DNA from: Leifsonia psychrotolerans
GTDB lineage: Bacteria; Actinomycetota; Actinomycetes; Actinomycetales; Microbacteriaceae
Direction of reading: 5' to 3'
DNA length: 64,000 nucleotides
NCBI RefSeq assembly: GCF_013410665.1
Contig: NZ_JACCFM010000001.1
Span: 310,001-374,000, forward strand
Positions 28,355 to 36,375 of the stretch are shown here, piece after piece (the stretch's first letter is position 1; each line of letters begins with the position of its first letter). A program made the translations under genes and the position numbers. The notes under the pieces were generated by a model. That model made no database searches and was not told the DNA's origin. It saw nothing but the letters and a program-made list of their open reading frames with translations.

Positions 28355-28418
28355 CGTGTGTTTGTGTCCTTCTGTGAGTAGCTTTGATCGGTTCTCACTG
28401 ACCATTACACGATGGCTC
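28348..28418 (-). promoter_or_regulatory. 12-bp inverted repeat pairing over the IS256 transposase start
   Basis: GAGCCATCGTGT at 28348-28359 is the perfect inverse of ACACGATGGCTC at 28407-28418. On the transposase mRNA the second arm contains the ATG. Only transcripts that enter from outside the IS would include both arms, so a hairpin could block translation from impinging transcription. Confidence 0.55.
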
Positions 28419-28479
28419 ACTACGTTAACGAAGCAACGCGGGCCTGCCGAGATTTACACCACTCCACGGGACGTGACCA

Positions 28480-28612
28480 ATCGGTTCGAGTCCTCCAGCG
28501 CATGCCCCCGTCGTTTACCCAAGTAGCCCGCTCGCATTTTACGATCAAGTTGCGAGGCCGCACAGCTGATGGGGTCCCAATTGACCACGACGAATTTGTA
28601 AGTGGAGACTAG
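28480..28612 (+). pseudogene. Displaced C-terminal fragment of the TIR-like gene
   Basis: In frame with the stop at 28610-28612 the sequence reads MPPSFTQVARSHFTIKLRGR and TADGVPIDHDEFVSGD, a final pair of beta-strands of the kind that would complete the C-terminal domain of the gene at 26287. It has no start or ribosome-binding site of its own. TAG is immediately followed by the ATG of the zinc-ribbon gene, which indicates that the two genes formed an operon before IS256 arrived. Confidence 0.65.
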
Positions 28613-29077
28613 ATGAACATCCCAGTGGCCTTACCACTCGACAATGATGGATTTCTTCGCCGTGAATGCCCGACCTGTCTTCGACAGTTCAAGTGGCATA
28701 ACGGGCCAGCGAACGAAGAAGCTGAACAGCAAGCCCCAGCAGATTCATACTTCTGCCCCTTCTGCGCGCAGGCTGCGCTGCCCGATCAGTGGTTGACGAC
28801 TGAACAGGTCGACCATGTTCGTGGTGTCGCGATTCCAGCAGCGATTAAATCAATCGACGACGCTCTTTCTGAAGCTTTCAAAGGCTTCAAAAGTAAGAAC
28901 ATAAAGGTCACGAAGACCGGGCATCTAAATACTCCTGACGAACCGAACCCGCTTACTGAAGCGGACGACATGATGATCATTGCGTCGCCTTGTCACAGCT
29001 GGGAGCCAATCAAAGTTCCAGATGAAACTGCGAGTCCAGTGCACTGCATTGTCTGCGGTCAGGCCTTTGCAATCTGA
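28613..29077 (+). CDS. Zinc-ribbon protein, partner gene of the TIR-like protein
   Basis: A 154-residue protein whose ATG directly follows the stop of the split TIR-like gene. The N-terminus has a four-Cys zinc ribbon (RECPTCLRQFKWHNG, then YFCPFCAQAALPDQW) and the C-terminus a second Cys cluster (SPVHCIVCGQAF, with an upstream SPCHSWE). The central helix (VRGVAIPAAIKSIDDALSEA) may dimerise. I know no established function. Zero spacing suggests co-translation and a role as sensor or regulator of the TIR-like effector. Since the IS256 insertion the gene may lack its promoter. Confidence 0.7.
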   Translation: MNIPVALPLDNDGFLRRECPTCLRQFKWHNGPANEEAEQQAPADSYFCPFCAQAALPDQWLTTEQVDHVRGVAIPAAIKSIDDALSEAFKGFKSKNIKVTKTGHLNTPDEPNPLTEADDMMIIASPCHSWEPIKVPDETASPVHCIVCGQAFAI

Positions 29078-29151
29078 GAGAACGGATGCGTCAGTGCTAT
29101 GTTCGCTGGATTGCCTGCCGCCCTTCAGCGGGATCACGCCGAATCCTAAAT

Positions 29152-30267
29152 TTAGACACCATCAGAATTTTGGCTCTGCGGAGGAACGATGAGATCGGGC
29201 GAAGTCCAAACGTCACCGCCTCGCACTATCCGCAGCGACTCGGCGAATGCGATCGTGCCAGCCAGTGCCGTTTCGAACTGCGCCCACTGCTCGTCGGTGA
29301 GCTCAGCGGCGATTTCAGCGGCGTCGTAGCGGAGCCACCAACCATCCATGTCATTCCAGAGGAAGACGAACGATCGTGTCGGCAGCTTCGCGCTGACAGC
29401 GGTCGACGTCGACGGATGTGCCGGTCGGGAGCTTTTGGCCTTCGTCGTTGCCTTCACGCGTGCGAGTGCTTCTCGCGCCAGCTGCTCGAGGTTGACCTCA
29501 GATGCAGAGCCCGCGGAGGCGTGCATCTCTGCAACAGCGACCGATGAGGCTTCGCGGATGGCGGCCGGCTGCGTGGCATCCGCACTCAAACTCTCAAGCT
29601 CAGACACGGCGATCTGAGTGTTCACACGGCGGTGACCGGATGCGACCGAGCCACCGTCATCGATCAATCTCAGTTCGAACTGTGCGTGGTCGCGGAGCGC
29701 CACGTCGGCACTCTCGTCCGCGGCAACCCGCTGAACGTCGCCGATGCGCTCGAGCGTTGTGTAGGAACGGCGCCCCGTCACGAGAAGCGCAGCCTGCGCC
29801 CGGGCGTAGCCATCGAGTAGCGCCACCGGTGCTGCCACCGTGGCAGCACCGTCTGACAGGTGGCTTTGTTGCTCCGCGCCGAACCGTGATGCCTCCTGCC
29901 GGTGCCGCGCGTCTTCGGACAAAAGCACCTTCACCTCGCGATACAAGGTGGCTGCTTCGGTCGGACTCAGCGCCTTGTGAAGTGCGTTGTCGTCCTGCTC
30001 AGCGAGCAGCTGGGTCAGACGGTCCGAGATGCCAGAGCGTACCCAGACGTTGAGCTTGCGCACGCCGAGCTGCCGGAGGGCCGCAAGCCGGCGGGCACCG
30101 CAGACCAGAATGCCGTCGGGCGTGACCGTGATCGGCTGCAATAGCCCCTGCCGCTCGATCGACGCAGCGAGAGCATCGATGTCGCCGAGGTCTGTGCGGT
30201 GCCGCGAACCGATCCGGATGGAGTCGATGGCCCGCTCCAACTCGATATGGCCCGGGGTGCTGGTCAT
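29152..30267 (-). CDS. ParB/RepB-like partition protein
   Basis: A 371-residue ParB-type protein. The nuclease/CTPase-like domain is at residues 10-90: IDSIRIGSRHRTDLGDIDAL, ASIERQGLLQPITV and the VCGARRLAALRQLG box (the G-x-R-R motif). A helix-turn-helix region follows (LSPTEAATLYREV) but is less conserved. The C-terminal third is Ala/Ser-rich with a terminal tryptophan-containing domain (LWNDMDGWWLRYD). No parA gene is seen beside it. In actinobacterial ICEs such solo ParB-like proteins act as regulators or stabilise the excised circle. The start overlaps the upstream gene by 4 bp. Confidence 0.85.
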   Translation of the reverse strand: MTSTPGHIELERAIDSIRIGSRHRTDLGDIDALAASIERQGLLQPITVTPDGILVCGARRLAALRQLGVRKLNVWVRSGISDRLTQLLAEQDDNALHKALSPTEAATLYREVKVLLSEDARHRQEASRFGAEQQSHLSDGAATVAAPVALLDGYARAQAALLVTGRRSYTTLERIGDVQRVAADESADVALRDHAQFELRLIDDGGSVASGHRRVNTQIAVSELESLSADATQPAAIREASSVAVAEMHASAGSASEVNLEQLAREALARVKATTKAKSSRPAHPSTSTAVSAKLPTRSFVFLWNDMDGWWLRYDAAEIAAELTDEQWAQFETALAGTIAFAESLRIVRGGDVWTSPDLIVPPQSQNSDGV

Positions 30268-31067
30268 ATCGACGCCCCAGGAACGTTTGCGGCGATGCCC
30301 GCAACCAGCTCATCGTCGTTGAGAAGTGCGAAAAGGGGCTCACCGACGAGCAGACGCAGCAGGATGCCGCGACCGGCCGCCGTGTGCGCTTGCAGCGGGT
30401 CGCAGCATCCCAAGAGCGCACGAAGCATCGCCACCCAAGCCCGCTGCGGAACATCGAGGAGCGCACGAGCGGTGTAATCACGGCGGAGCGACTCGTAGGC
30501 CGTCGGACGCGAAGGCGCATCCGCCAACCGGCCGCAGACGTACTCGACTCCATCTCGGGCGCGGTCCGGCGGCCAGCCGAGCACAACGAACAACGAGATC
30601 GCGGCCTCGATGGCCGATGGCACTTCGAGTGGTGGTGGCTCGGTCGGTTCCTCGACGGGGTTTGTGCGGAACGCCGGGTGGTAATCCGGCAGTGGGTGCT
30701 CGCGATCGCTGAATCGTTCGGCGTCATGGAAGCTGGATACGCGTGTGCGACGTGCTTGGTGCACCGAGCAGAGCAACCCCCGCGCGCGTTCCTCGGCGAT
30801 GCACGTTACCTGCACAGCTCGAGTGACGATCGCCCACGGGTCGTGCGCGCGCAGTGTCGATGGTGCGCGCATCGCGTCAAACGCGGCCGCGGCTGCCTCC
30901 CACGGATCCAAACCGTGTTTGCGAGCCAACGCCGCGTAGCGCTGTGCGGCGAACTGCATGAGCTCAGCCGCCTCGCGGTCCGTTCGCCAGTTGGCGCCGT
31001 CATCCGATTGAAGACGGCGAAGCAGCGTGCGAAGCCCCTCGGAGTCTCGAAACGGCGTCGTGCTCAT
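30264..31067 (-). CDS. Hypothetical conserved ICE protein
   Basis: A 267-residue soluble protein that I cannot assign. Helical segments dominate: ELMQFAAQRYAALARKHGLD, then PWEAAAAAFDAMR, HDPWAIVTRAVQVTCIAEER and SAIEAAISLFVVLGWPPDRA. The DPWEAAAAAFDAMR and W-A-x-V-x-R-A-V pattern resembles proteins found beside ParB and DUF2637 in other actinobacterial elements. It overlaps both neighbours by 4 bp (ATGA type), so the four genes from DUF2637 to ParB are one translational unit. Confidence 0.6.
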   Translation of the reverse strand: MSTTPFRDSEGLRTLLRRLQSDDGANWRTDREAAELMQFAAQRYAALARKHGLDPWEAAAAAFDAMRAPSTLRAHDPWAIVTRAVQVTCIAEERARGLLCSVHQARRTRVSSFHDAERFSDREHPLPDYHPAFRTNPVEEPTEPPPLEVPSAIEAAISLFVVLGWPPDRARDGVEYVCGRLADAPSRPTAYESLRRDYTARALLDVPQRAWVAMLRALLGCCDPLQAHTAAGRGILLRLLVGEPLFALLNDDELVAGIAANVPGASI

Positions 31068-31465
31068 AGTTCTCGCCGCCCTATGCCGCCGCGCGTGACA
31101 GCGGGCAGCTCGCTCGAGCGACCGAACGCGGAGAGGGGCGGAAGCTGATGAGCGCGTTCGCGGATCGCACGGCGGGATGTCGAGGGTGCACGCCGCACGC
31201 GACGGGCGAGCTCACCTTCAAAGTCGAGGCCGCGACCTGCGATGCGGCCGGATCCAGTGTTGAGGAGATCCGACGCGCGCACCCAGACGATGCCGGACCG
31301 GCGCCCAGACTTCTCCAGATCCGTGGAGCTCAGAGGCAAAAGCCGGTTTCGGCTTCGGGGGAGTGCTGGGGTGGCAGCGTGCTCAGGATGCGGGTGCGTG
31401 ACGTCGCCGGCATCCTCAACAAGCGCCGCCCAGGGCGTCTCCTCGACGTTGTCTTCATTCATCAT
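31064..31465 (-). CDS. Small hypothetical ICE protein
   Basis: A 133-residue basic protein starting at ATG 31465 (MMNEDNVEETPWAALVEDAG), 11 bp inside the DUF2637 gene end; a longer frame to 31609 is a shadow of that gene. An SGIVWVRASDLLNTGSGRIA segment near the middle is the most structured part; the C-terminal half is Arg-rich and may bind nucleic acid. Overlap with both neighbours supports it as a real operon member. Function unknown. Confidence 0.55.
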   Translation of the reverse strand: MMNEDNVEETPWAALVEDAGDVTHPHPEHAATPALPRSRNRLLPLSSTDLEKSGRRSGIVWVRASDLLNTGSGRIAGRGLDFEGELARRVRRAPSTSRRAIRERAHQLPPLSAFGRSSELPAVTRGGIGRREL

Positions 31466-32126
31466 TGGGTTCCTCCCGTGCTCTCTCAATCTGCACAGGA
31501 GGAGCGCCGACCGCGCCTCGGATCCAGCGCCCGACGGTGGATGGGTGCACGCCCGCGTGTTGCGCAATGGCCGAGTTCGACCATCCGAGGGCCCGGAGCG
31601 CAAGTGCATCGGTCTGGCCCGCGGTGGTCGAGGAGGATTTCATTTCGGCAGTGGTCTCGATGAGGGACTCGGGAACGTCTTGCTGCGCAGGCGGGACAAC
31701 GTGAGCTGGCTCATGCCGCATAAGCACCGAGGTCAGGTGTGTGATGGCGAGCAGAATACGCGGCGGCACCGCCGAAACGGATGCCACGAGCAGAAGCGGA
31801 ACGCTCGTCTCGCCGGCGACAATCGCGTGGATAGCGTTCGCAGCGACGGAGATGGCGGCACCCGCGCTGAGCAGCATCCAGGGATACCAAGCTGCGCGCG
31901 AGCGGGCGAGCGCCACTGCGGCCACTGTCGCAACGACGATGATGCCGTCCACGATGAGGGGCCAGATCCAAGCCCGCGATGCGTCGATCCCGGAACGGCG
32001 CGCGAGATCAGCGAGTGATGTGAACGACAGCCAGAAAGCGCCTGCAGCAATGAACACGGTGCCGACTACTGCCGTGACCATTGCGAGTCGGATCCCTTCG
32101 GTGCGCGGTCGCGTCACGACAGACAT
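31455..32126 (-). CDS. DUF2637 membrane protein with C-terminal helix-turn-helix
   Basis: A 223-residue protein starting at ATG 32126 with GGAG upstream. Four membrane helices lie in residues about 12-130 (GIRLAMVTAVVGTVFIAAGA, WIWPLIVDGIIVVATVAAVA, and two more), the DUF2637 domain also found in Streptomyces plasmid spreading proteins. Residues about 175-205 form a helix-turn-helix (ALRALGWSNSAIAQHAGVHP). A membrane-tied DNA-binding protein is thus predicted, possibly regulating or localising ICE DNA. The start overlaps the primase/polymerase gene by 13 bp. Confidence 0.85.
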   Translation of the reverse strand: MSVVTRPRTEGIRLAMVTAVVGTVFIAAGAFWLSFTSLADLARRSGIDASRAWIWPLIVDGIIVVATVAAVALARSRAAWYPWMLLSAGAAISVAANAIHAIVAGETSVPLLLVASVSAVPPRILLAITHLTSVLMRHEPAHVVPPAQQDVPESLIETTAEMKSSSTTAGQTDALALRALGWSNSAIAQHAGVHPSTVGRWIRGAVGAPPVQIERAREEPNDE

Positions 32127-33007
32127 GGTGCGTCTCCGTTCCTGCTTCTCAGTCTCTCGGGCGCGCCCCAGGACGAATCCGGTGCGGCGGGTCCTGCCCG
32201 TCGACATGCGGAGCGAATCGTCGTGCTGATTTCGCGCTCCGTGAGCCCCGCGCGAACCGCCGCAGGCCCCAGCGTGTCTTCGATGTCGGCAGCCGCAAAG
32301 CCTGCGTCGATGAGGCGACAGGCAGCCCAGAACAAGCCACTATTCCGCTCGCCTTCCTGCAGGTTGCCCACCCAATGTTCGAGTCGACTCGGCTCTGAGA
32401 GCGCAGAAGCCGTCCGTCGAGAGGCGACCTGCAATCTGCCGGGATCAATGAACTGACGGAGTGCGACAGCGTCAACAGGCCGGGCGCCCGGGGATGAGAG
32501 CGAGACAAGCCGATACGCGAGTCGCGTACCGCCTACGTCCAGCACCGACGGCGGTATGACGACGTAGCCGCCGTCCCCGCGGAAGTCGATATGCGCGACC
32601 GCTGCTTGCCAGCACCGCTGCGGGCGGTCCGCGATCGCAGAGTAGTAGACATGCAAACCACCAGACGGGGTGCGCACTCGGGCGAACCCGTCGATCAGAA
32701 CCCCGGCCGCGGTCGCGCGTTCGAACGCAACAAGGCCTGAATCGACATCCGCCACGTCTATGTCGACGACATCGATGCCCGAAACGTTGCCCGTTGGCAT
32801 CCCGAGGTTCGCGCGTGGCCAGCGAGCCCACCACCCACTTACCTGGTCGAAGTCACTGCTGGCGTCATGAAAGCCAGCGTGCGTCAGGGGACGCTTGCCA
32901 CCAACTTCGCAAGGGAAGATTTGGATGCCTGAGCGCGCGAAGGTGAGTGCGGCATCGCGGGCCGGCATCCCCCGAGTCATCGAGAGCACCTCAGCGACGC
33001 CCCTCAC
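32114..33007 (-). CDS. Bifunctional DNA primase/polymerase (prim-pol)
   Basis: A 297-residue archaeo-eukaryotic-type primase. Residues 15-200 hold the prim-pol domain: ALTFARSGIQIFPCEVGGKR, then NLGMPTGNVSGIDVVDIDVA with the catalytic D-x-D, GGLHVYY with the catalytic His, and HIDFRGDGGYVVIPPSV. The C-terminal part (GERNSGLFWAACRLIDAGFA, then LTEREISTTIRSACRRA) is a PriCT-like helical domain. It would prime replication of the excised or incoming ICE. GTG 33007 overlaps the ArdC stop by 4 bp; an ATG at 32980 is an alternative start. Confidence 0.88.
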   Translation of the reverse strand: MRGVAEVLSMTRGMPARDAALTFARSGIQIFPCEVGGKRPLTHAGFHDASSDFDQVSGWWARWPRANLGMPTGNVSGIDVVDIDVADVDSGLVAFERATAAGVLIDGFARVRTPSGGLHVYYSAIADRPQRCWQAAVAHIDFRGDGGYVVIPPSVLDVGGTRLAYRLVSLSSPGARPVDAVALRQFIDPGRLQVASRRTASALSEPSRLEHWVGNLQEGERNSGLFWAACRLIDAGFAAADIEDTLGPAAVRAGLTEREISTTIRSACRRAGPAAPDSSWGAPERLRSRNGDAPCLS

Positions 33008-33720
33008 AGTGTCAGCGCCTCAAGTTGTTCCGCCGCTCGCGCGGAGGATTGCGTCGGCACAGTAGCGGCGATGCCCGGAGCCGGCGTTGGTCGTGAGAGC
33101 CCCGGGGGATCACCCGCCCCAATTTGCGCAGTCGGAAGCTGGTCGAGAATCGTCACCGCTGTTCGTCGCACTCGCTCACCTGTCGCCTGCACTACATCCC
33201 CGGCGGTCGCGCCCGACACCGACGCCGACGCCGCCCACGTCGACACGTACGGGATCGTGTATATACTCGTGTCCATGCCGTGAGCCGCGCCGATCATCAA
33301 CGCCACCGATTCGGCTTCAACCTCGCTGATCCCGCGATGCAATACGGTATCGAAGGCCGGCTCATGCATGCGGATGTGGGCGAGCTCGTGCGCCAGCGTC
33401 TTGACGCGCGCCGCGGCATCCATATCGTCTCGTACTGTGACCATGCGGCTTCCGAAATCGGTCATCCCGTTCGCGCCGCGGAGGGTGGCGGCGTCCTCCG
33501 CCAGCGACAGGCTGAAACCGTCTCCTCGGACGAGTGTCGCGAGCCTGTCCCAGAGCCCGGCCGGTGCTTCGCCGCTCAACAGATGGGGCGTGGGCCGCTC
33601 GGGGAGGGGGACTCCGTCGGTCTGGGACGCGTCCCACACATACGCCGGCCTGACGCCGACCATGCGCGGGCGGATCAGCTCACCTGGTCGCGGCCGCTCG
33701 TTGCGAGTGAGCCTCCGCCA
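33004..33720 (-). pseudogene. ArdC-like antirestriction protein, 5' end deleted
   Basis: Residues readable here correspond to the middle and C-terminal part of ArdC-type proteins: VGVRPAYVWDASQTDGVPLP, then PTPHLLSGEAPAGLWDRLAT, and a zincin domain with TLAHELAHIRMHE (HExxH) and the third-ligand region ISEVEAESVALMIGAAHG. The N-terminal single-strand-binding domain is missing. A frame stays open to 33894, but beyond about 33720 it is only the reverse of the rightward Lon-related/MIT_C fragment. ArdC protects incoming ICE DNA from restriction. A deletion has removed its start, so expression is doubtful. Confidence 0.75.
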
Positions 33721-33734
33721 CGAGCCAGGGTCTG

Positions 33735-34367
33735 CAGGCGCCGATGAGGCATCTGCTGCAGAGATCGAGGAGGTCTTGCGACTGGCGATCGAGGGCCGAA
33801 AGCGAGTGAAGGACCAAATCCTGCGGATCGACGACACCATGACGGATGTGCGGTTCGGATACACGGATGCTTCGGGGGAGTGGCACGACGTCACGACCCT
33901 TGAGGAGGACGAGTACCCGGCGCTTTATCGCCAGGACCGACAGCGTATGGATGACGAGCCCAACACGCCGTCCCCTCTCGTTGATACGGACGTCGAACCG
34001 GCGCCACGAGCGACTTCGGTGATCCTCAAAGAGGGGCACCACGAGTTCCAGGAAAACCAGCGGGGACTTTCCTATGAAAAGCTGATCCTTCCTTACCTTG
34101 ACGGAGCCGCCGAGGTGACGATTACGGACCCGTACATCCGTCTCTACCACCAGGTGCGTAACCTCATGGAGCTGATCGAGGTGATCGCGAGGTCGAAATC
34201 GTTGGAGGATGAGGTCAAGCTCCAGCTCATCACGATCGAGCACGACGAGCCCGAAAAGGCTCAGATTCAGCTGAAGAATTTGTATCAGGTGAAGCAAGCC
34301 GCCGAGTCAGCGGGCATCATGCTCGACGTGGCATTCGACAACACACGGACTATCCATGATCGCAGCA
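33735..34367 (+). pseudogene. Lon-related (BrxL-like) protein fragment with MIT_C/PLD-like domain
   Basis: The rightward frame begins abruptly as VLRLAIEGRKRVKDQILRID followed by VRFGYTDASGEW, which resembles the C-terminal Lon-type region of BrxL/Lon-related AAA proteases. It continues into SVILKEGHHEFQENQRGLSY, EKLILPYLDGAAEVTITDPY and NTRTIHDRS, matching the MITD1-type C-terminal phospholipase-D-like domain (MIT_C). Both ends are lost: the 5' side at the deletion junction with ArdC, the 3' side at the IS3 element starting 34368. The expected GWKI...GRGLDIY ending is absent. It is the remnant of a large protein, possibly a BREX-like or related defence protease. Confidence 0.65.
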
Positions 34368-34383
34368 TGAACCGTCCCGGATT

Positions 34384-35343
34384 TCATGCCGCCGTTTTGT
34401 TGGCGGCTTCGTCGTTTAACGGGCCGTTTGTTTCAGCGTAGTAGTTGCGCTCGTATTCCTCGGGCGGCATGTTCCCAAGCGAGCTGTGCAGGCGCCGATT
34501 GTTGTACCAATCGAGCCAGTCGAAGGTGACTGCTTCAACATCGGCGAGGGTCTTCAACGGGCCCGTCATGAACGGTGAGTTCTTTGCGATGGCCTCGTTC
34601 TTGTAGAGCCCCATGACGGTCTCGGCGGCCGCGTTGTCGTAGGCGTCGCCGACGCTCCCGATCGAGGCCACGAGACCTTCGAGGACGACGGTCTCGGTGA
34701 ACCGAATCGACGTGTATTGCGACCCGGCGTCGGAGTGATGAATCATTCCCGGTTTCACCGCGTGACCGGCGTGGTCGCGGCGCCAGAGCGCCATCTTCAA
34801 ACACTCCTCGACGAATGGGGTGTCCTTCACCGTCGAGGCTTGCCAGCCAACGATCGCCCGCGAAAACAGGTCGATCGCGAAGGCAATATAAACGAAACCG
34901 CCCCACGTCGGCACGTAGGTGAAGTCCGTCACCCAGCTATGGTTCGGGCGGGGCGCAGTGAAGTTGCGTTTGAGGAGGTCAGGAGCCCGAGCCGAGTCCT
35001 TCCCAGACGACGTCGATGTGCGGGGCTTGCGCCCGCGGACGAGGCCGTTCATGCCCTCCAGACGCATCAACCGGTCGACGGTGTGCTTGGACACGTCCGA
35101 GAACCCGCTGCGGGCCAGCCACGCCGTCATCTTCCGCCGCCCGTAGAGAACCTCGGGCTGCTGCCGGCCCTTCGCATCCCTCACCCGCAGCGTCTTGAAG
35201 ATGTCGATGAGGGCGGCATCATTCCGGGTTCGTGCGGCGGCAGCGCGGGTCTTCCACGCACGATACGACCGTGAAGTAACGGCGACGCCCTGCTCGCGCA
35301 GGACGCCACACGTCAACTCGACTCCATGGCCGTTCGCCTTCAT
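34384..35343 (-). CDS. IS3-family transposase OrfB
   Basis: A 319-residue DDE integrase-core protein. An N-terminal HTH_21 region (RKMTAWLARSGFSDVSKHTV) precedes the catalytic core: WVTDFTYVPTWGGFVYIAFA with the first Asp, IHHSDAGSQYTSIRFTETV with the second, and SVGDAYDNAAAETVMGLYKN with the Glu. All three acidic residues are present. OrfA lies directly upstream in a different frame, so a full-length OrfAB product would need the programmed -1 frameshift normal for IS3 elements. Confidence 0.95.
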   Translation of the reverse strand: MKANGHGVELTCGVLREQGVAVTSRSYRAWKTRAAAARTRNDAALIDIFKTLRVRDAKGRQQPEVLYGRRKMTAWLARSGFSDVSKHTVDRLMRLEGMNGLVRGRKPRTSTSSGKDSARAPDLLKRNFTAPRPNHSWVTDFTYVPTWGGFVYIAFAIDLFSRAIVGWQASTVKDTPFVEECLKMALWRRDHAGHAVKPGMIHHSDAGSQYTSIRFTETVVLEGLVASIGSVGDAYDNAAAETVMGLYKNEAIAKNSPFMTGPLKTLADVEAVTFDWLDWYNNRRLHSSLGNMPPEEYERNYYAETNGPLNDEAANKTAA

Positions 35344-35360
35344 CCCCAGGATGAAAGCAA

Positions 35361-35675
35361 CTATGGACGGTTGCGAGGGTCGAGCTCCCTCGCGAAGAAA
35401 GACGCCGCCGCTTTGAGGATGTCGTTCGTTTCCCTCAGATCCCGGTTCTCCCGCTTGAGACGTTTAATCTCCTCAAGCTCCTCGCTCGTGGGGCCGGTCC
35501 GTTCGCCGGCGTCGGCCTGCGCCTGGGTGACCCACTTCCGCAACGTCTCCGCGCCGATGTTCAGCTTCGGTGCCAGGTCTCGGCACGCAGCCCACATCGA
35601 CGGGTAATCCTTCAAACGATCAAGGGTCATACGAACCGCTCGCTCGCGAACCTCTGTTGGGTGTTTCTTGGGCAT
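35361..35675 (-). CDS. IS3-family transposase OrfA
   Basis: A 104-residue helix-turn-helix protein (HTH_Tnp_1): EVRERAVRMTLDRLKDYPSM, LNIGAETLRKWVTQAQADAG and a leucine-zipper-like SEELEEIKRLKRENRDLRET end. It binds the IS ends and is the N-terminal part of the OrfAB transposase. Confidence 0.93.
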   Translation of the reverse strand: MPKKHPTEVRERAVRMTLDRLKDYPSMWAACRDLAPKLNIGAETLRKWVTQAQADAGERTGPTSEELEEIKRLKRENRDLRETNDILKAAASFFARELDPRNRP

Positions 35676-35856
35676 AACCGAATCCTTTCACCAGAAAGAA
35701 AGCGGCAGGAAATCAGGGACGGTTCATAATTAGCGCTGAAATGGCCGGCTTCAAGTTGACAAAACACAGATGCGCTCAAAAGATCTCGCTCACTCGGCAT
35801 CTGACGCCACCATCTAGCGTCAGCGAAACACCGCCATCAACGCCAAAAGCCACACG

Positions 35857-36366
35857 CTATTGCGAGGTCGCGTCCTCCGCGACGCAGCTCGGGTCGTCGC
35901 TTACCCAGCCTGTCACTGAATAGGTGTCAACCCGATAGCCTCCCTCTGACATCGCCATCACGGTCGCGCTTGCCAGTACCTGCCCGTCGATCGAGTGGGA
36001 AGTGACTGTCATCTCCTCGTCTTTGCTAAGCGCCTTCTCAGCGGACGGCACCTCGTCCAGCAGAGATGCCAGCCCACGAACGGTAATTCGGATCATCACC
36101 GGATCATCCACTGGGGACGGCGCACGCGTCGCGTCGCGCGGAAGAAGAGCGGCGCGCCCCTCGAAGTAGCTGAGCTGACTTTGAATCGCCCCAGACCTTG
36201 TTTCAGAGCCAGGGCTTCCGTCCCACTCCAGAATGCCTGTGGTTGAACAATTGAATGAGGGCACTTCAGACTGTGCTCCAACCACTGTCGCCTGCGCGCA
36301 ACCAGTCAGGGCACCGATAACCATGAGGGTGCAAGCAAGCACTCCACCTTTGGCGAAACTATTCAT
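35857..36366 (-). CDS. Putative lipoprotein
   Basis: A 169-residue exported protein with a lipoprotein signal: MNSFAKGGVLACTLMVIGAL and the lipobox LTGC, so mature protein begins at Cys23 and is lipid-anchored outside the membrane. The remainder is small, acidic and of no recognised family (RITVRGLASLLDEVPSAEKA near the middle). It starts 9 bp after the stop of the metzincin-like peptidase gene, so the two are an operon. It may be an immunity, adaptor or exclusion factor for the peptidase, but this is inference. Base composition is lower in GC than the ICE backbone. Confidence 0.75.
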   Translation of the reverse strand: MNSFAKGGVLACTLMVIGALTGCAQATVVGAQSEVPSFNCSTTGILEWDGSPGSETRSGAIQSQLSYFEGRAALLPRDATRAPSPVDDPVMIRITVRGLASLLDEVPSAEKALSKDEEMTVTSHSIDGQVLASATVMAMSEGGYRVDTYSVTGWVSDDPSCVAEDATSQ

Positions 36367-36375
36367 GGTTCCTCC

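Larger units (their letters stand above)
27070..28424. mobile_element. IS256-family insertion sequence
   Basis: A single leftward transposase gene with weakly matched ends: GTGCGGGTCAGT near 27093 on the left and, inverted, GTGTAATGGTCAGT near 28400 on the right. Exact termini and target duplication could not be fixed by eye. It is inserted in the 3' part of the TIR-like gene. Confidence 0.8.
34368..35726. mobile_element. IS3-family element with clear inverted repeats, no target duplication
   Basis: Left end TGAACCGTCCCGGATTTC and inverted right end TGAACCGTCCCTGATTTC differ at one position. Two overlapping leftward genes fill the 1359 bp. Left flank ends ...GCA and right flank starts TAA, so no 3-bp duplication is visible; one flank has probably been deleted. 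Confidence 0.95.

Noticed and set aside
28470..28510. TTCGAGTCC near 28490 as a tRNA T-arm
   Set aside because: The flanking bases do not form a 5-bp T-stem and no tRNA body is present.
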